58,118 nt of DNA from Maledivibacter sp. (GTDB lineage Bacteria; Bacillota; Clostridia; Peptostreptococcales; Caminicellaceae): assembly GCA_025210375.1 (NCBI GenBank), contig JAOASB010000048.1:1-58118 (forward strand), given 5' to 3'. The translations under genes were made by a program, and so were the position numbers. The notes under the pieces are model-generated. The model was given only the letters and a program-made list of their open reading frames with translations. It was not told where the DNA came from and ran no database searches. Within the stretch, counting starts at the first letter, position 1. The number at the start of each line of letters is the position of its first letter. Below, one piece after another: positions 44,899-53,546 of the stretch.

Positions 44899-45185
44899 TC
44901 CTTCCGGAGGACAAAGGCGTATGACAACGCATTTGTAATTCTGAGTTTCGTATTCAAAGTTCTAAGTACAGGGTTCTTCCTGATCAGTCTTCAAAAAAAT
45001 TTCTGCAAAGAAGTTTTATTTCTTAGGTAGAGGTGGTAATCATTGGTTAGATGTTAAAGATAACACTATTAGCCCGGATTTATGAAACCCAGGCATTTCT
45101 ACATCTTATATTTTATTTTATCAGTATAATAAAGGGAACTACTTTTAGTCTCAAAGTTTCATCCTAGACCCCAGTTCTATATCTA
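44899..45185. other. mfd upstream region with R-family repeat
   Basis: It contains the hairpin segment GGACAAAGGCGTATGACAAC (44910-44929) next to the mfd SD, then a GTTCTAAGTACAGGGTTC-like R tract to about 44985. AT-rich DNA without an ORF fills the rest. The fin/yabK gene, found between pth and mfd in B. subtilis, is absent. Confidence 0.55.
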
Positions 45186-45418
45186 TTGAGGAAATTGCAT
45201 AACTTTGACTTGGCTAAACCTAATATGGGAATATCATCCTTAATTTGAATATTTAAGATATAGCATATTTGATGGTATAGCCTTGTGGCTTTTAAAACTA
45301 TATATATAGATTTCCAAAAGTTAAACTTAATTTATACATCTCAAAATATCCGATGTTTCTAGGGAGTTTTGATGTGTATAAATTAACTGTTTAGAAAGTA
45401 ATTATGCAATTTGCTCTA
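45186..45418 (+). repeat. M-family repeat, copy 5, interrupted by a P repeat
   Basis: Full M repeat (left end ATTGAGGAAATTGCATAA, right end TTATGCAATTTGCTC) that is about 230 bp long because a P-family element of about 85 bp occupies 45302-45393. Its right end overlaps the pth stop codon (45416-45418). Confidence 0.8.
45302..45393. repeat. P-family palindromic repeat, copy 6, nested in an M repeat
   Basis: Core TTAAACTTAATTTATACATC, then a central CCGATGTTTCTAGGGA, then GATGTGTATAAATTAACTGTTTA-type right arm. Almost identical to copy 2 (10484). Nesting shows that P was mobile after M was in place. Confidence 0.8.
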
Positions 45419-45973
45419 TTTATTATATTTATTCATTGCCTTGTCCATACCTTCTGAGATTATACTTTCCACAGCTTCAGCCGATAGCTTTATGGAAAGT
45501 AAAATATCTTCCTTTTCACCTTCACTAAATTTCCCAATAACATAGTTAACAAGATCACCATGGATAGGTCTGCCAATGCCAATCCTTATTCTTGGGAAAT
45601 CATCCTGCCGAAGAAGGTATATAATATTGCGCATTCCATTATGGGTTCCTGAACTACCTTTTTTCCTAATCCTTATTCTTGCTAAATCAATATCTATATC
45701 ATCATAGATCACTATTAGTTTACTTGTATCTATTTTATAGTATTCACATATTTCTGAAACACTTTGTCCACTTAAATTCATAAATGTTTGGGGTTTAACA
45801 AGCATAACCTTCTTGCCATCAATTATTCCTTCTCCAATTAATGCTTTATGCTTTATCTTCTTTAGCTCAATATTATTTCTATATGCTAAATAATCTACTA
45901 CTTCAAATCCAACATTATGCCTAGTACCAGCATATTTTTTACCTGGATTTCCTAATCCAACTACTACATACAT
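45416..45973 (-). CDS. pth: Peptidyl-tRNA hydrolase
   Basis: Recycles peptidyl-tRNA by cleaving the ester bond. The 185-residue protein has the N-terminal signature GLGNPGKKYAGTRHNVGFE with the catalytic His at residue 19 (His20 in E. coli), MLVKPQTFMNLSGQSV with the conserved Asn near 68, and DDIDIDLARIRIR plus GTHNGMRNI further on. I chose the ATG at 45973 because GGAGG lies eight bases upstream; a TTG five codons earlier overlaps the SD. It is between prs and mfd, as in Bacillus (minus ctc and fin). Its stop lies in an M-family repeat. Confidence 0.95.
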   Translation of the reverse strand: MYVVVGLGNPGKKYAGTRHNVGFEVVDYLAYRNNIELKKIKHKALIGEGIIDGKKVMLVKPQTFMNLSGQSVSEICEYYKIDTSKLIVIYDDIDIDLARIRIRKKGSSGTHNGMRNIIYLLRQDDFPRIRIGIGRPIHGDLVNYVIGKFSEGEKEDILLSIKLSAEAVESIISEGMDKAMNKYNK

Positions 45974-46129
45974 TGTTCTCACCTCCAAGAAAAGCTATTC
46001 CCCTAGCTGATACACATATTGAAACCCATAATAGTGATTCTTCACATTTTACTTAAATTTAAAACGTGCAAGGACCAAAACTATGATTATTATACCATAA
46101 AACAATTACATTATAATCGTTAAAATTAA

Positions 46130-46187
46130 GGGAGGTGTCTCAGAATGAATCTCTTCGTTGTTTGAGATTCATTCTGAAACACCCCCG
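46130..46187. terminator. Long hairpin between prs and pth
   Basis: GGAGGTGTCTCAGAATGAAT and its partner ATTCATTCTGAAACACCCCC form a 20+ bp stem with an 11-base loop. It lacks a strong U-tract in either direction. It may end the prs transcript or be another small palindromic repeat. Confidence 0.55.
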
Positions 46188-46247
46188 GGTTCAAATTAAA
46201 GGGATTTTCTTTATTATTAATTTTCCTAGTCACATATCTCTACTGAT

Positions 46248-47198
46248 TTAATCAAATAATTTACTTACAGACTCATTTCCATAGATTCTTCTAATAGCTT
46301 CTGCAAATATTGGAGCTACTGATAGCATTTTCATATTTGGAAGTCTTTTCTCATCTGGAAGTAATATCGTATCTAATACTACTATTTCCTTAATATCAGA
46401 ATCCTCTAATCTTTCTATGGCAGGTCCAGATAAAACTGGGTGTGTGCAACATGCATATACTTCCTTTGCTCCAAATTTCTTTAATGCTTTTACTCCTTGG
46501 GTTATTGTTCCAGCAGTATCTATCATATCATCTATAAGTATGACATTTTTACCATCCACTTCACCTATGATATTCATGACCTCGGCAACATTAGCCTTTG
46601 GTCTTCTTTTATCAATAATTGCCAAGGATGCATCAATAATATCAGCAAACTTTCTTGCCCTTGTTACACTTCCAAGGTCTGGCGATACAACCACTACATC
46701 CTGTAAATGTAGTTCTTTAAAATATTTTGCAAGTATTGGCACACCAACTAAATGGTCAACGGGAATATCGAAGTATCCTTGTATCTGGGAAGCATGTAGA
46801 TCCATTGATACAACTCTATCAGCCCCAGCTGTAGTCAGTAAATTTGCTACTAGCTTAGCTGAAATTGGATCCCTTGCCTTGGCCTTTCTATCCTGTCTAG
46901 CATACCCATAATATGGAATAACAGCATTTATTCTTGCAGCAGATGCTCTTTTTAATGCATCAATTAATATTAATAGTTCCATTAAATACCTATTTACTAG
47001 GGGAGCGCTAGTTGATTGAATAACATATACGTCTGCACCCCTTACTGACTCATCTATGTTTACTGCTATTTCTCCATCACTAAATGAGCTAACTGAAGCA
47101 ACTCCAAGGGGCATACCAAGTTCTTCACAAATTTTCAGTGCTAACTCTTTATTAGAGTTTCCCGCAAAAATTTTAATCTTTCTTTTTTCTAAATTCAT
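46248..47198 (-). CDS. prs: Ribose-phosphate pyrophosphokinase (PRPP synthetase)
   Basis: Makes PRPP from ribose 5-phosphate and ATP for nucleotide, His and Trp synthesis. At 316 residues it has normal class I length. Motifs: [10 protein letters not shown] at the start, [19 protein letters not shown] near 100-118, [13 protein letters not shown] near 167-179 and the PRPP-binding loop [13 protein letters not shown] near 215-227. A GGAGG-like SD precedes the ATG, 30 bp after the glmU stop, giving a spoVG-glmU-prs order as in Bacillus. The neighbouring purR responds to PRPP, which links the genes functionally. Confidence 0.97.
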   Translation of the reverse strand: MNLEKRKIKIFAGNSNKELALKICEELGMPLGVASVSSFSDGEIAVNIDESVRGADVYVIQSTSAPLVNRYLMELLILIDALKRASAARINAVIPYYGYARQDRKAKARDPISAKLVANLLTTAGADRVVSMDLHASQIQGYFDIPVDHLVGVPILAKYFKELHLQDVVVVSPDLGSVTRARKFADIIDASLAIIDKRRPKANVAEVMNIIGEVDGKNVILIDDMIDTAGTITQGVKALKKFGAKEVYACCTHPVLSGPAIERLEDSDIKEIVVLDTILLPDEKRLPNMKMLSVAPIFAEAIRRIYGNESVSKLFD

Positions 47199-47227
47199 AA
47201 CCTTTCCTCCTATGTTTATTATTAAAA

Positions 47228-48607
47228 CTATTTTTTTACTAAACCTTTTCTTCTAACCCATCCTTCTATATTGCTTTGTTTAATTCTTGAAACTGCTAAG
47301 GATTGTTCTGGAACCTGTTTAGTAATCGTAGAACCTGCTGCAACATAAGCATCTTTCTTAACCCTTATTGGTGCAACAAGATTAACATTACAGCCAATAA
47401 AGGCGTTATCCTCAACTATGGTTTTATTCTTATTTTTCCCATCATAGTTTACAAATACAACACCACATCCAATATTTACATTTTTGCCAACTTCACCATC
47501 ACCAATATATGATAAGTGAGAAGCTTTAGAGTTATCTCCTATTGTTGAATTTTTAACCTCAACAAAATCCCCAATTTTAACATTTTTACCTAGGTGACTA
47601 TTTGGTCTTAGGTATGCATATGGCCCAACCTTTGTATTGGAATCAACAAAGCTTTGTAAGATAGTAGAATCTATAATTTCAATATTATCCTTTATTATAG
47701 AATCTTCTATACGAGTATTTGGTCCTATTTTACAGTCTTCACCTATTTCCACATCTCCCATTATAAAGCTTCCTGGATACAATATGGTATCTCTTCCAAT
47801 TCTAACATTTTTACCCACATAGGTATTGTTAGGGTCTATTATTGTAACCCCTTCATCCATCAAGCTGCCTAATATCCTATCCCTCATTAATTTCTCTGCC
47901 TCAGCAAGCTGTCTTCGAGAATTAACCCCCATGATTTCAGTGCTATCTTCTATTTTAAAAGCTCCAACCTTCTTATCCTCATCCTTTAAAATCCCAATAA
48001 TATCAGTTAAATAATACTCACCTTGACTATTTTTGTTATCAAGTTTAGCTAAAGATCTTTTTAATTCCTTTGCTTTAAAACAATAAATTCCTGAGTTGAC
48101 TTCTTTTATTAGTTTTTCCTTGGCATTGGTATCCCGTTCTTCAACTATAGCCACAACCCCACCTGAATCATTTCTTATAATTCTTCCATACCCTGTGGGT
48201 TCATGGATTTCTGTAGTCAACACCGAAGCAGAAAGATCATTAGTTGTATGGAATTTGATAAACTCATTTATGGACTCTTGTTTTATTAATGGTGTATCTC
48301 CATAAAGTACTATTACATTGCCTTCCTCTGGTATTTCCCCATCGGCCTGCATAACTGCATGACCAGTTCCCAGTCTTTGACTTTGAATTACAAACTGGGC
48401 ATTCCTATGGCTAATAGACTTTTTAACTTCATCTGCTCCATGTCCTATAACAACAACTTTTTTACTACAGTCTACTCCTTCTACTACATCTAGAACATGC
48501 TCAATCATAGAAACTCCTGCCACTTCGTGCAGTACCTTAGGCAGCTTTGATTTCATCCGCGTACCCGCTCCAGCAGCTAAAACAATCGACATTAACATAT
48601 TCTTCAA
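47228..48607 (-). CDS. glmU: Bifunctional GlmU (GlcN-1-P acetyltransferase / GlcNAc-1-P uridyltransferase)
   Basis: Makes UDP-GlcNAc for peptidoglycan. The 459-residue protein has an N-terminal pyrophosphorylase domain ([22 protein letters not shown] near residues 10-31, LYGDTPL near 103) and a C-terminal left-handed beta-helix of hexapeptide repeats (about 255-440) with [12 protein letters not shown] and YVAAGSTIT. The start may be the TTG at 48607 (AAGGAG four bases upstream) or the ATG at 48598; either leaves the domain intact. It is followed by prs, 29 bp away. Confidence 0.96.
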   Translation of the reverse strand: MKNMLMSIVLAAGAGTRMKSKLPKVLHEVAGVSMIEHVLDVVEGVDCSKKVVVIGHGADEVKKSISHRNAQFVIQSQRLGTGHAVMQADGEIPEEGNVIVLYGDTPLIKQESINEFIKFHTTNDLSASVLTTEIHEPTGYGRIIRNDSGGVVAIVEERDTNAKEKLIKEVNSGIYCFKAKELKRSLAKLDNKNSQGEYYLTDIIGILKDEDKKVGAFKIEDSTEIMGVNSRRQLAEAEKLMRDRILGSLMDEGVTIIDPNNTYVGKNVRIGRDTILYPGSFIMGDVEIGEDCKIGPNTRIEDSIIKDNIEIIDSTILQSFVDSNTKVGPYAYLRPNSHLGKNVKIGDFVEVKNSTIGDNSKASHLSYIGDGEVGKNVNIGCGVVFVNYDGKNKNKTIVEDNAFIGCNVNLVAPIRVKKDAYVAAGSTITKQVPEQSLAVSRIKQSNIEGWVRRKGLVKK

Positions 48608-48700
48608 CGCACTCCTTATATATTTATTTGAAAATTTTTATTTGAAAATTGTTTATATATCAAAATCATACTTTCCGCGATATATTATATCACTTTATAT

Positions 48701-48731
48701 AAAAAAAAACAAAAGCTATAATCAGCTTTTG
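48701..48731 (-). terminator. Terminator of spoVG
   Basis: Stem CAAAAGCT / AGCTTTTG with a 6-base loop followed by nine T on the minus strand. It overlaps the region just after the spoVG stop and separates spoVG from glmU. Confidence 0.85.
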
Positions 48732-48736
48732 CTTTG

Positions 48737-49003
48737 CTATCCTACACTAACTAATGCCTTTTCGTACTCTGCAAGAATAATTTCTTGCAAACTTGCCCTA
48801 GTACTAGAGTTAATCGGATGAGCTATGTCTCTGTAATCTCCTTCTGCGACCTTTCTACTTGGCATTGCGATAAATAAGCCATTTTGTCCTTCGATTATTT
48901 TTATATCATGGACAACGAAAGAATCATCAAAAGTTACGGATACTATGGCCTTCATTTTCCCCTCGTCATTCATCTTTCGAATTCTTACATCTGTAATATT
49001 CAT
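48737..49003 (-). CDS. spoVG: SpoVG regulator
   Basis: Small nucleic-acid-binding regulator of septation, cell-wall and stress genes. The 88-residue protein matches the family along its length: [39 protein letters not shown] (about 2-40) and [25 protein letters not shown] in the second half, which carries the DNA/RNA-binding surface. AAAGGTGG precedes the ATG. The upstream sequence has a sigma-H-like motif with the same spacing as the B. subtilis spoVG promoter (see regulatory entry). The RidA gene yabJ that usually lies between purR and spoVG is absent. Confidence 0.96.
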   Translation of the reverse strand: MNITDVRIRKMNDEGKMKAIVSVTFDDSFVVHDIKIIEGQNGLFIAMPSRKVAEGDYRDIAHPINSSTRASLQEIILAEYEKALVSVG

Positions 49004-49040
49004 TTTATCCCACCTTTCACGTCAATCATTAATAACTTCT

Positions 49041-49068
49041 ATTCTCCATAAAATGATAAACTCCTCTT
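49041..49068 (-). promoter_or_regulatory. Candidate sigma-H promoter of spoVG
   Basis: On the minus strand AGGA (49062-49065, within AGAGGAGTTT) and GAAT (49041-49044, within GGAGAATAG) are 17 bp apart. This is the same AGGA-to-GAAT distance as I recall for the sigma-H-driven B. subtilis spoVG promoter. One or two consensus bases mismatch in each box. The predicted start leaves a leader of about 30 nt. Confidence 0.4.
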
Positions 49069-49122
49069 TATCTATGACAAAATTTTAAGAAAATTTTATT
49101 TTTTGCAAGATATTCCTAAATT

Positions 49123-49941
49123 TTATTCGAATAAATTTCTATTTGGGTAAAGATTTATTTCGTCACTATTGCCCACCTTATCAAGTATCATCAAAGGAAG
49201 ATATTCATCGACTAGCTTTTCCTCTGGTTTTTTTGTAGACATCATTACCCCGATCCCAATAACCTTTGCATCAAATTCCTTCATAAGATCTAATAACCCC
49301 TTAGCTGTTCCTCCACCCTTCATAAAGTCATCTATAATAAGTACATTAGATCCATTTTTTATTGCCCTCTTAGATACATACATTGTTCGAATTTTTCCTG
49401 TAGAGCCTGATACATAATTCATACTTACGGTAGCACCTTCAGTTATCTTATTATTATTTCTTACTATGACCAACGGGATATTTAAATAATTTGCAGTCAT
49501 TAATGCTATTGGAATACCCTTAGTTTCCACTGTTATCACATAATCAATATTCTCGTCCATAAATTTTGTTGCAAAAATTTTCCCCATTTTTCTAACATAA
49601 ATTGGATTATAGATGATATCCGACATATATAGGAAACTTCCTGGTATTATTCTGCTGTTGTCCGTTAAAACCTCACATATTTCATGTAAAACCTCTTTAG
49701 TACTTTCCAAATTCATATAGGGTACATATTTTACCCCTCCAGAAGCCCCAGCAATTGTTTCAACTCTACCTAATTGTAAGTCCTCCATAAGCTTTTTTAC
49801 AATGACTAAATCCTCACTTATTGTAGACTTTGCGGCATCAAATAAATTTGTAAAATAATTAAGTGTATATATTTTGTTGGGATTGTCGCATAAAATTTTA
49901 ATTAATGCCCCTACCCTTTCATTTCTTTTAAGCTTACTCAC
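49123..49941 (-). CDS. purR: Purine operon repressor PurR
   Basis: Represses purine synthesis genes in Gram-positive bacteria and is released by PRPP. The 272-residue protein has an N-terminal winged helix (about 1-75, ERVGALIKILCDNP...AAKSTISEDLVIVK) and a C-terminal phosphoribosyltransferase-like domain. In that domain the PRPP motif NVLIIDDFMKGGGT is at 199-212. It is unlike the LacI-type PurR of enterics. It is divergent from murC. Autoregulation via PurBoxes is known for the family, but I could not see a convincing PurBox pair here. Confidence 0.95.
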   Translation of the reverse strand: MSKLKRNERVGALIKILCDNPNKIYTLNYFTNLFDAAKSTISEDLVIVKKLMEDLQLGRVETIAGASGGVKYVPYMNLESTKEVLHEICEVLTDNSRIIPGSFLYMSDIIYNPIYVRKMGKIFATKFMDENIDYVITVETKGIPIALMTANYLNIPLVIVRNNNKITEGATVSMNYVSGSTGKIRTMYVSKRAIKNGSNVLIIDDFMKGGGTAKGLLDLMKEFDAKVIGIGVMMSTKKPEEKLVDEYLPLMILDKVGNSDEINLYPNRNLFE

Positions 49942-50277
49942 TCTTTCCTCTCCTATTCGAATGTTTTTTTTATTATATATAATTTTATTCGTTTTTTAAA
50001 ATTTATTCAATAGATGAATTGTAATAATTGCATTTTTTCAATAGTTTCCTCTATTAATAAAATTGTGGTATAATTTCAATTATGCAAATAGGCTATTTTT
50101 TTATATTTTAAAAATTATAGTAAAATAAATTGATGGCTATAATACATATAATAGTAATATGTTAATAAATGTAATTTTATATGGATTTTATTTCTAAAAG
50201 TGTAATGAGCCAATACATAGGGACTCAATGTCCTAAAGGTTTTATTCACAATTATATTATATCAAGGAGAGTGTACA
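49942..50277. other. Divergent intergenic region purR-murC
   Basis: 336 bp, very AT-rich, no ORF. It holds a candidate plus-strand promoter (50046-50074) and several TATAAT-like boxes near 50138. CGAA/TTCG steps occur at 49955-49995 but no clear PurBox. No repeat-family copy was seen. Confidence 0.5.
50046..50074 (+). promoter_or_regulatory. Candidate murC promoter, extended -10
   Basis: TGGTATAAT (50066-50074) is a perfect extended -10. The -35 position 17 bp upstream reads TTCCTC, a weak match, which is tolerable with an extended -10. It would leave a leader of about 200 nt. Confidence 0.45.
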
Positions 50278-51669
50278 ATGTTAGATTTTTTGAATAAGAA
50301 AAATGTGAATAGTATTCACCTAGTAGGAATTGGTGGGATTGGGATGAGTGCATTAGCAGAAATACTTTTAGATAAGGGATTTAGGATTTCTGGCTCGGAT
50401 ATAAAGTCTTCTCATATAACCCGAAAACTAGAGAACAAAGGTATAAAAATCTATATTGGCCATGATGAAAACAATGTTCTAAATGCTAATATTATTGTAT
50501 ATACTTCTGCGGTAAAGCCCGACAATCCGGAAATAGTAAAAGCTAAGGCCCTTGATATTCCTACTATAGATAGAGCAGAAATGCTTGGTAAGCTTATGAT
50601 TTCATACGACACGAGCATTGCCGTATCGGGAACCCATGGTAAAACCACAACAACTTCAATGATATCCTTAATATTTGAACACGCTGAGCTAAATCCAACT
50701 ATATTAGTGGGGGGAGAACTATCGGAAATAGGAGGGAATGTTAAGATAGGTAGTAATGAAATCTTAATTACAGAAGCCTGTGAATATAAAGATAATTTTC
50801 TTAAATTCAATCCTAATGTGGGAATAGTACTTAATGTAGATGAAGATCATCTAGATTATTTCAATGATCTTGACCATATTCTTTCAACCTTTTCAAAGTT
50901 TGTTAAGCTCATCCCTAAGAAGGGGCATCTCATATTAAATAATGACGATTATGATGTTAAAAAGCTTATTCCCCATGCAAAATGTAATATCATCACTTGT
51001 GGAATTAATTTAGCTAGCGATTTTCAAGCAACAAATATAACCTTCAGTGAAGGGGGATATCCATCCTTTAATGTAATGCATAATGGCAAAAACTTAGAAC
51101 GCTTTACATTAAATATTCCCGGTAAACATAATATCTATAATGCCCTTGCTTCTATAGCTACCGCTTATACCTTAAATGTTCCTTTAATAAAAATCAAAGA
51201 AAAACTAAGTCAGTTTAAGGGAACCCATAGACGTTTTGATATATTAGGTAAATGGAATGAAGTTAGAGTAATTGATGATTATGCCCATCATCCAACTGAA
51301 ATAAAGGCGACCTTAGATGCCACTAAAAAATTTCCCCACAATAAAATATGGTGTGTATTTCAACCCCATACCTATAGTAGAACTAAAGCCTTGCTTTTAG
51401 ATTTTGCCAAGGCATTTAATGATGCTGATAAAATTATTATTACAGATATATATGCTGCGAGGGAAGAAGATACCGGCGAAATTCATTCAAAAACTTTAGT
51501 TGATCTTATTAGAAAGGAAGACCTTGATGTAACTTACATTAGTTCCCTTAATGAGGTAGTAGAGTATTTAAAGGAACATACGGTTTCTGAAGATATTGTA
51601 TTGACTATGGGTGCTGGAAATGTCTATGAGGTCGGAAAAATGCTAATTGAAGAAAATGCCAATTCATAG
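50278..51669 (+). CDS. murC: UDP-N-acetylmuramate--L-alanine ligase
   Basis: Adds L-Ala to UDP-MurNAc, the first amino-acid step of peptidoglycan synthesis. The 463-residue protein has the N-terminal GIGGIGMSALAEI (17-29) binding UDP-MurNAc. The ATP-binding loop is SGTHGKTTTTSM at 117-128, and EACEYKDNFL and DEDHLDYF follow. The C-terminal domain has DDYAHHPTEI near 336-345. It is the only gene on plus in this window, with AAGGAG seven bases before the ATG. It lies next to purR with divergent transcription, and it ends at a strong bidirectional stem-loop. Confidence 0.97.
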   Translation: MLDFLNKKNVNSIHLVGIGGIGMSALAEILLDKGFRISGSDIKSSHITRKLENKGIKIYIGHDENNVLNANIIVYTSAVKPDNPEIVKAKALDIPTIDRAEMLGKLMISYDTSIAVSGTHGKTTTTSMISLIFEHAELNPTILVGGELSEIGGNVKIGSNEILITEACEYKDNFLKFNPNVGIVLNVDEDHLDYFNDLDHILSTFSKFVKLIPKKGHLILNNDDYDVKKLIPHAKCNIITCGINLASDFQATNITFSEGGYPSFNVMHNGKNLERFTLNIPGKHNIYNALASIATAYTLNVPLIKIKEKLSQFKGTHRRFDILGKWNEVRVIDDYAHHPTEIKATLDATKKFPHNKIWCVFQPHTYSRTKALLLDFAKAFNDADKIIITDIYAAREEDTGEIHSKTLVDLIRKEDLDVTYISSLNEVVEYLKEHTVSEDIVLTMGAGNVYEVGKMLIEENANS

Positions 51670-51748
51670 GGGTATCTCCATACCTTGGACTTCATTTATT
51701 TTAAAACCCTAGGGTATGGAATAAAAAACTACATTTTAAGATGGCTAC

Positions 51749-51794
51749 ATTGAAAAATTCTTTACATATTAATATATGTAAAGAATTTTTCAAT
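51749..51794. terminator. Bidirectional terminator between murC and the PII-like gene
   Basis: An almost perfect inverted repeat of about 21 bp arms (ATTGAAAAATTCTTTACATA and complement) around a few bases. It lies between two convergent genes and so can serve both. The A/T-rich arm bases provide T-runs on both strands. Confidence 0.75.
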
Positions 51795-51822
51795 ACAAAA
51801 TATCACCCATAGACCTATGTTT

Positions 51823-52167
51823 CTATTTTATACCCCCATAGCATTCTAAAACCGGTACAACAAACATAAATCCAATACCCATTGTATTTTCTGTTCCTAA
51901 TTTCAACTCTTCTTTTATGGCATCTATTGCTTTTCTTAGCTTGTCTTCATCTTTAATAACACTTACTATGGTTTTGTTATATGGTTTATTTCCATCTAAA
52001 AGCTTTCTAATACCTGCGAAGATAGGGACATCTACCTTATTCTGAAGAAGCACTCTACCCATTCCCACACTATCAAGGGTTGTTGCCCCACAGCCAATAT
52101 CATAAAAGATTTTATGAATATCTTCTACCTTATCAACATCATTCAATATTAAAAATAGCGCATACAT
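51823..52167 (-). CDS. PII-like (GlnB-superfamily) small regulator
   Basis: A 114-residue protein that looks like a PII/CutA-type ferredoxin-like fold. It has alternating strands (YALFLILND, TIVSVIKDED, MFVVPVLECYG) and a variable T-loop-like stretch around residues 38-65 (GRVLLQNKVDVPIFAGIRKLLD). It lacks the classical PII uridylylation Tyr region. The C-terminal GIGFMFVVPVLECYGG is consistent with a trimer core. It lies 19 bp downstream of a CPA2 antiporter and is co-transcribed. PII-like proteins beside transporters usually control them by binding a nucleotide, so regulation of the antiporter is a good but untested inference. Confidence 0.65.
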   Translation of the reverse strand: MYALFLILNDVDKVEDIHKIFYDIGCGATTLDSVGMGRVLLQNKVDVPIFAGIRKLLDGNKPYNKTIVSVIKDEDKLRKAIDAIKEELKLGTENTMGIGFMFVVPVLECYGGIK

Positions 52168-52186
52168 ATTTTCACCTCCCTATTTA

Positions 52187-53359
52187 CTATAAGTTAGTCT
52201 CTTTAGCTTTAATTATTGCATATTTTGTTGCAACTGGTCCAATTATTTCTGTAATAATTGTTGTTGCCAATAATATTGTGATAACTATATTTCCTAGTTT
52301 AGTACCTGCAAATTCTCTATTCACTACAATTGCAAGCCCTACAGCTACTCCAACCTGAGATAACAGTCCTAAACCAATATATCTCCTAACGGTATCCGAT
52401 GCCTTTGATATTACTCCTCCTAGGGAAGCTCCAGCAATTTTCCCTGTGATTCTAAGTATAAGGTATGCTATACCTATCAATCCAATCTTTGGAATTAAGC
52501 TTATATCGAGTCTTGCCCCTGCTAAAATAAAAAATACAGTTATAATCGGTGGAGAAAATCTTTCTATACTAGAAAAAGCCCTTTTATGGTTTGAGGATAT
52601 ATTAGCAACCATTATGCCTAATGACATAGAAGTAAGCAAAGGCGACAATGTAAGCATGGTTGCAATTCCATCCGTAAGTATAATAATGCCGATGATAAAT
52701 GAAATCATTTCCATTTCCTTAGTTGAGATTTTAATTAAGTATGCTAAGAGTATTCCTATTATTCCTCCAACTATAATGGATAAAATAATTTCTTGAACAG
52801 GATAAACTACCACCTTATATAGGGTTATAACTTCATGTTTGATGAATACCTTTGCTATAGATGAAGCAATGGCATATATCATAAGGCAAATGGCATCATC
52901 TACAGCCACTACCCCAAGCAAAGTGCTTGTTAAGGGCCCATTTGCATTATACTCCCTTAAAACCATTACTGTTGCAGCCGGAGCAGTTGCAGATGAAACC
53001 GCCCCTAATATCAAAGCAATTGCCATATCCTTAGTTATTAGGAATGTTATCCCCGTAACTAATATAAAGGCTCCTAATGCCTCACATATGGCTATAATAA
53101 ATATAGATTTCCCTAACTTTTTAATAACGGATAATTCCAATTCACTACCTATATTAAAGGCAATTATACCTAATGCAAAATCACTAATAAATGACAAGTC
53201 TTCTATAAACCCACTACTTATAATATCAAATCCCGATTTCCCTAACAGTAACCCTGCAATAATGTATCCAGCAACAGCTGGAATTTTTAATTTGTTTAAA
53301 AATTTTCCAAATAAAACACCTACAATTAGTGCTATTCCTAATACAATAAATGGATTCAT
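52187..53359 (-). CDS. CPA2-family cation:proton antiporter
   Basis: An integral membrane exchanger (Na+/H+ or K+/H+) of 390 residues with about 12 hydrophobic segments. Family marks are GVLFGKFLNKLKIPAVAGYIIAGLLLG near the start, GAVSSATAPAATVMVLRE near residues 137-153 and GVVAVDDAICL, which holds the transport-type Asp pair, near 165-175. There is no C-terminal TrkA-N domain, so it is a minimal CPA2 exchanger. The ATG at 53359 has GAGG eight bases upstream. It precedes the PII-like gene, with which it forms a two-gene operon. Confidence 0.88.
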   Translation of the reverse strand: MNPFIVLGIALIVGVLFGKFLNKLKIPAVAGYIIAGLLLGKSGFDIISSGFIEDLSFISDFALGIIAFNIGSELELSVIKKLGKSIFIIAICEALGAFILVTGITFLITKDMAIALILGAVSSATAPAATVMVLREYNANGPLTSTLLGVVAVDDAICLMIYAIASSIAKVFIKHEVITLYKVVVYPVQEIILSIIVGGIIGILLAYLIKISTKEMEMISFIIGIIILTDGIATMLTLSPLLTSMSLGIMVANISSNHKRAFSSIERFSPPIITVFFILAGARLDISLIPKIGLIGIAYLILRITGKIAGASLGGVISKASDTVRRYIGLGLLSQVGVAVGLAIVVNREFAGTKLGNIVITILLATTIITEIIGPVATKYAIIKAKETNL

Positions 53360-53393
53360 TTCACACACCTCTTCATAATTATGAATTTAATAG

Positions 53394-53441
53394 TATAGGG
53401 ATTTAAGTAGAGAATTTAATTTATACTATATAAATCCTATA
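53394..53441. repeat. P-family repeat, short form
   Basis: 48 bp, TATAGGGATTTAAGTAG...TATAAATCCTATA, a minimal palindromic version of the P family, 35 bp upstream of the antiporter ATG. Confidence 0.5.
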
Positions 53442-53546
53442 TATTTTGTTGTGTTTCAAAATTGAATATAAAATACAACAAAATATATTCTACGCCTATC
53501 GGTGGGAAAAGTAAATCACATATACAAGGGAAATCGTTAACTATTT

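Noticed and set aside
49955..49995. ATTCG/CGAA motifs upstream of purR as PurBoxes
   Set aside because: They do not match the CCGAACAAT-type PurBox well and lack the proper opposing arrangement.
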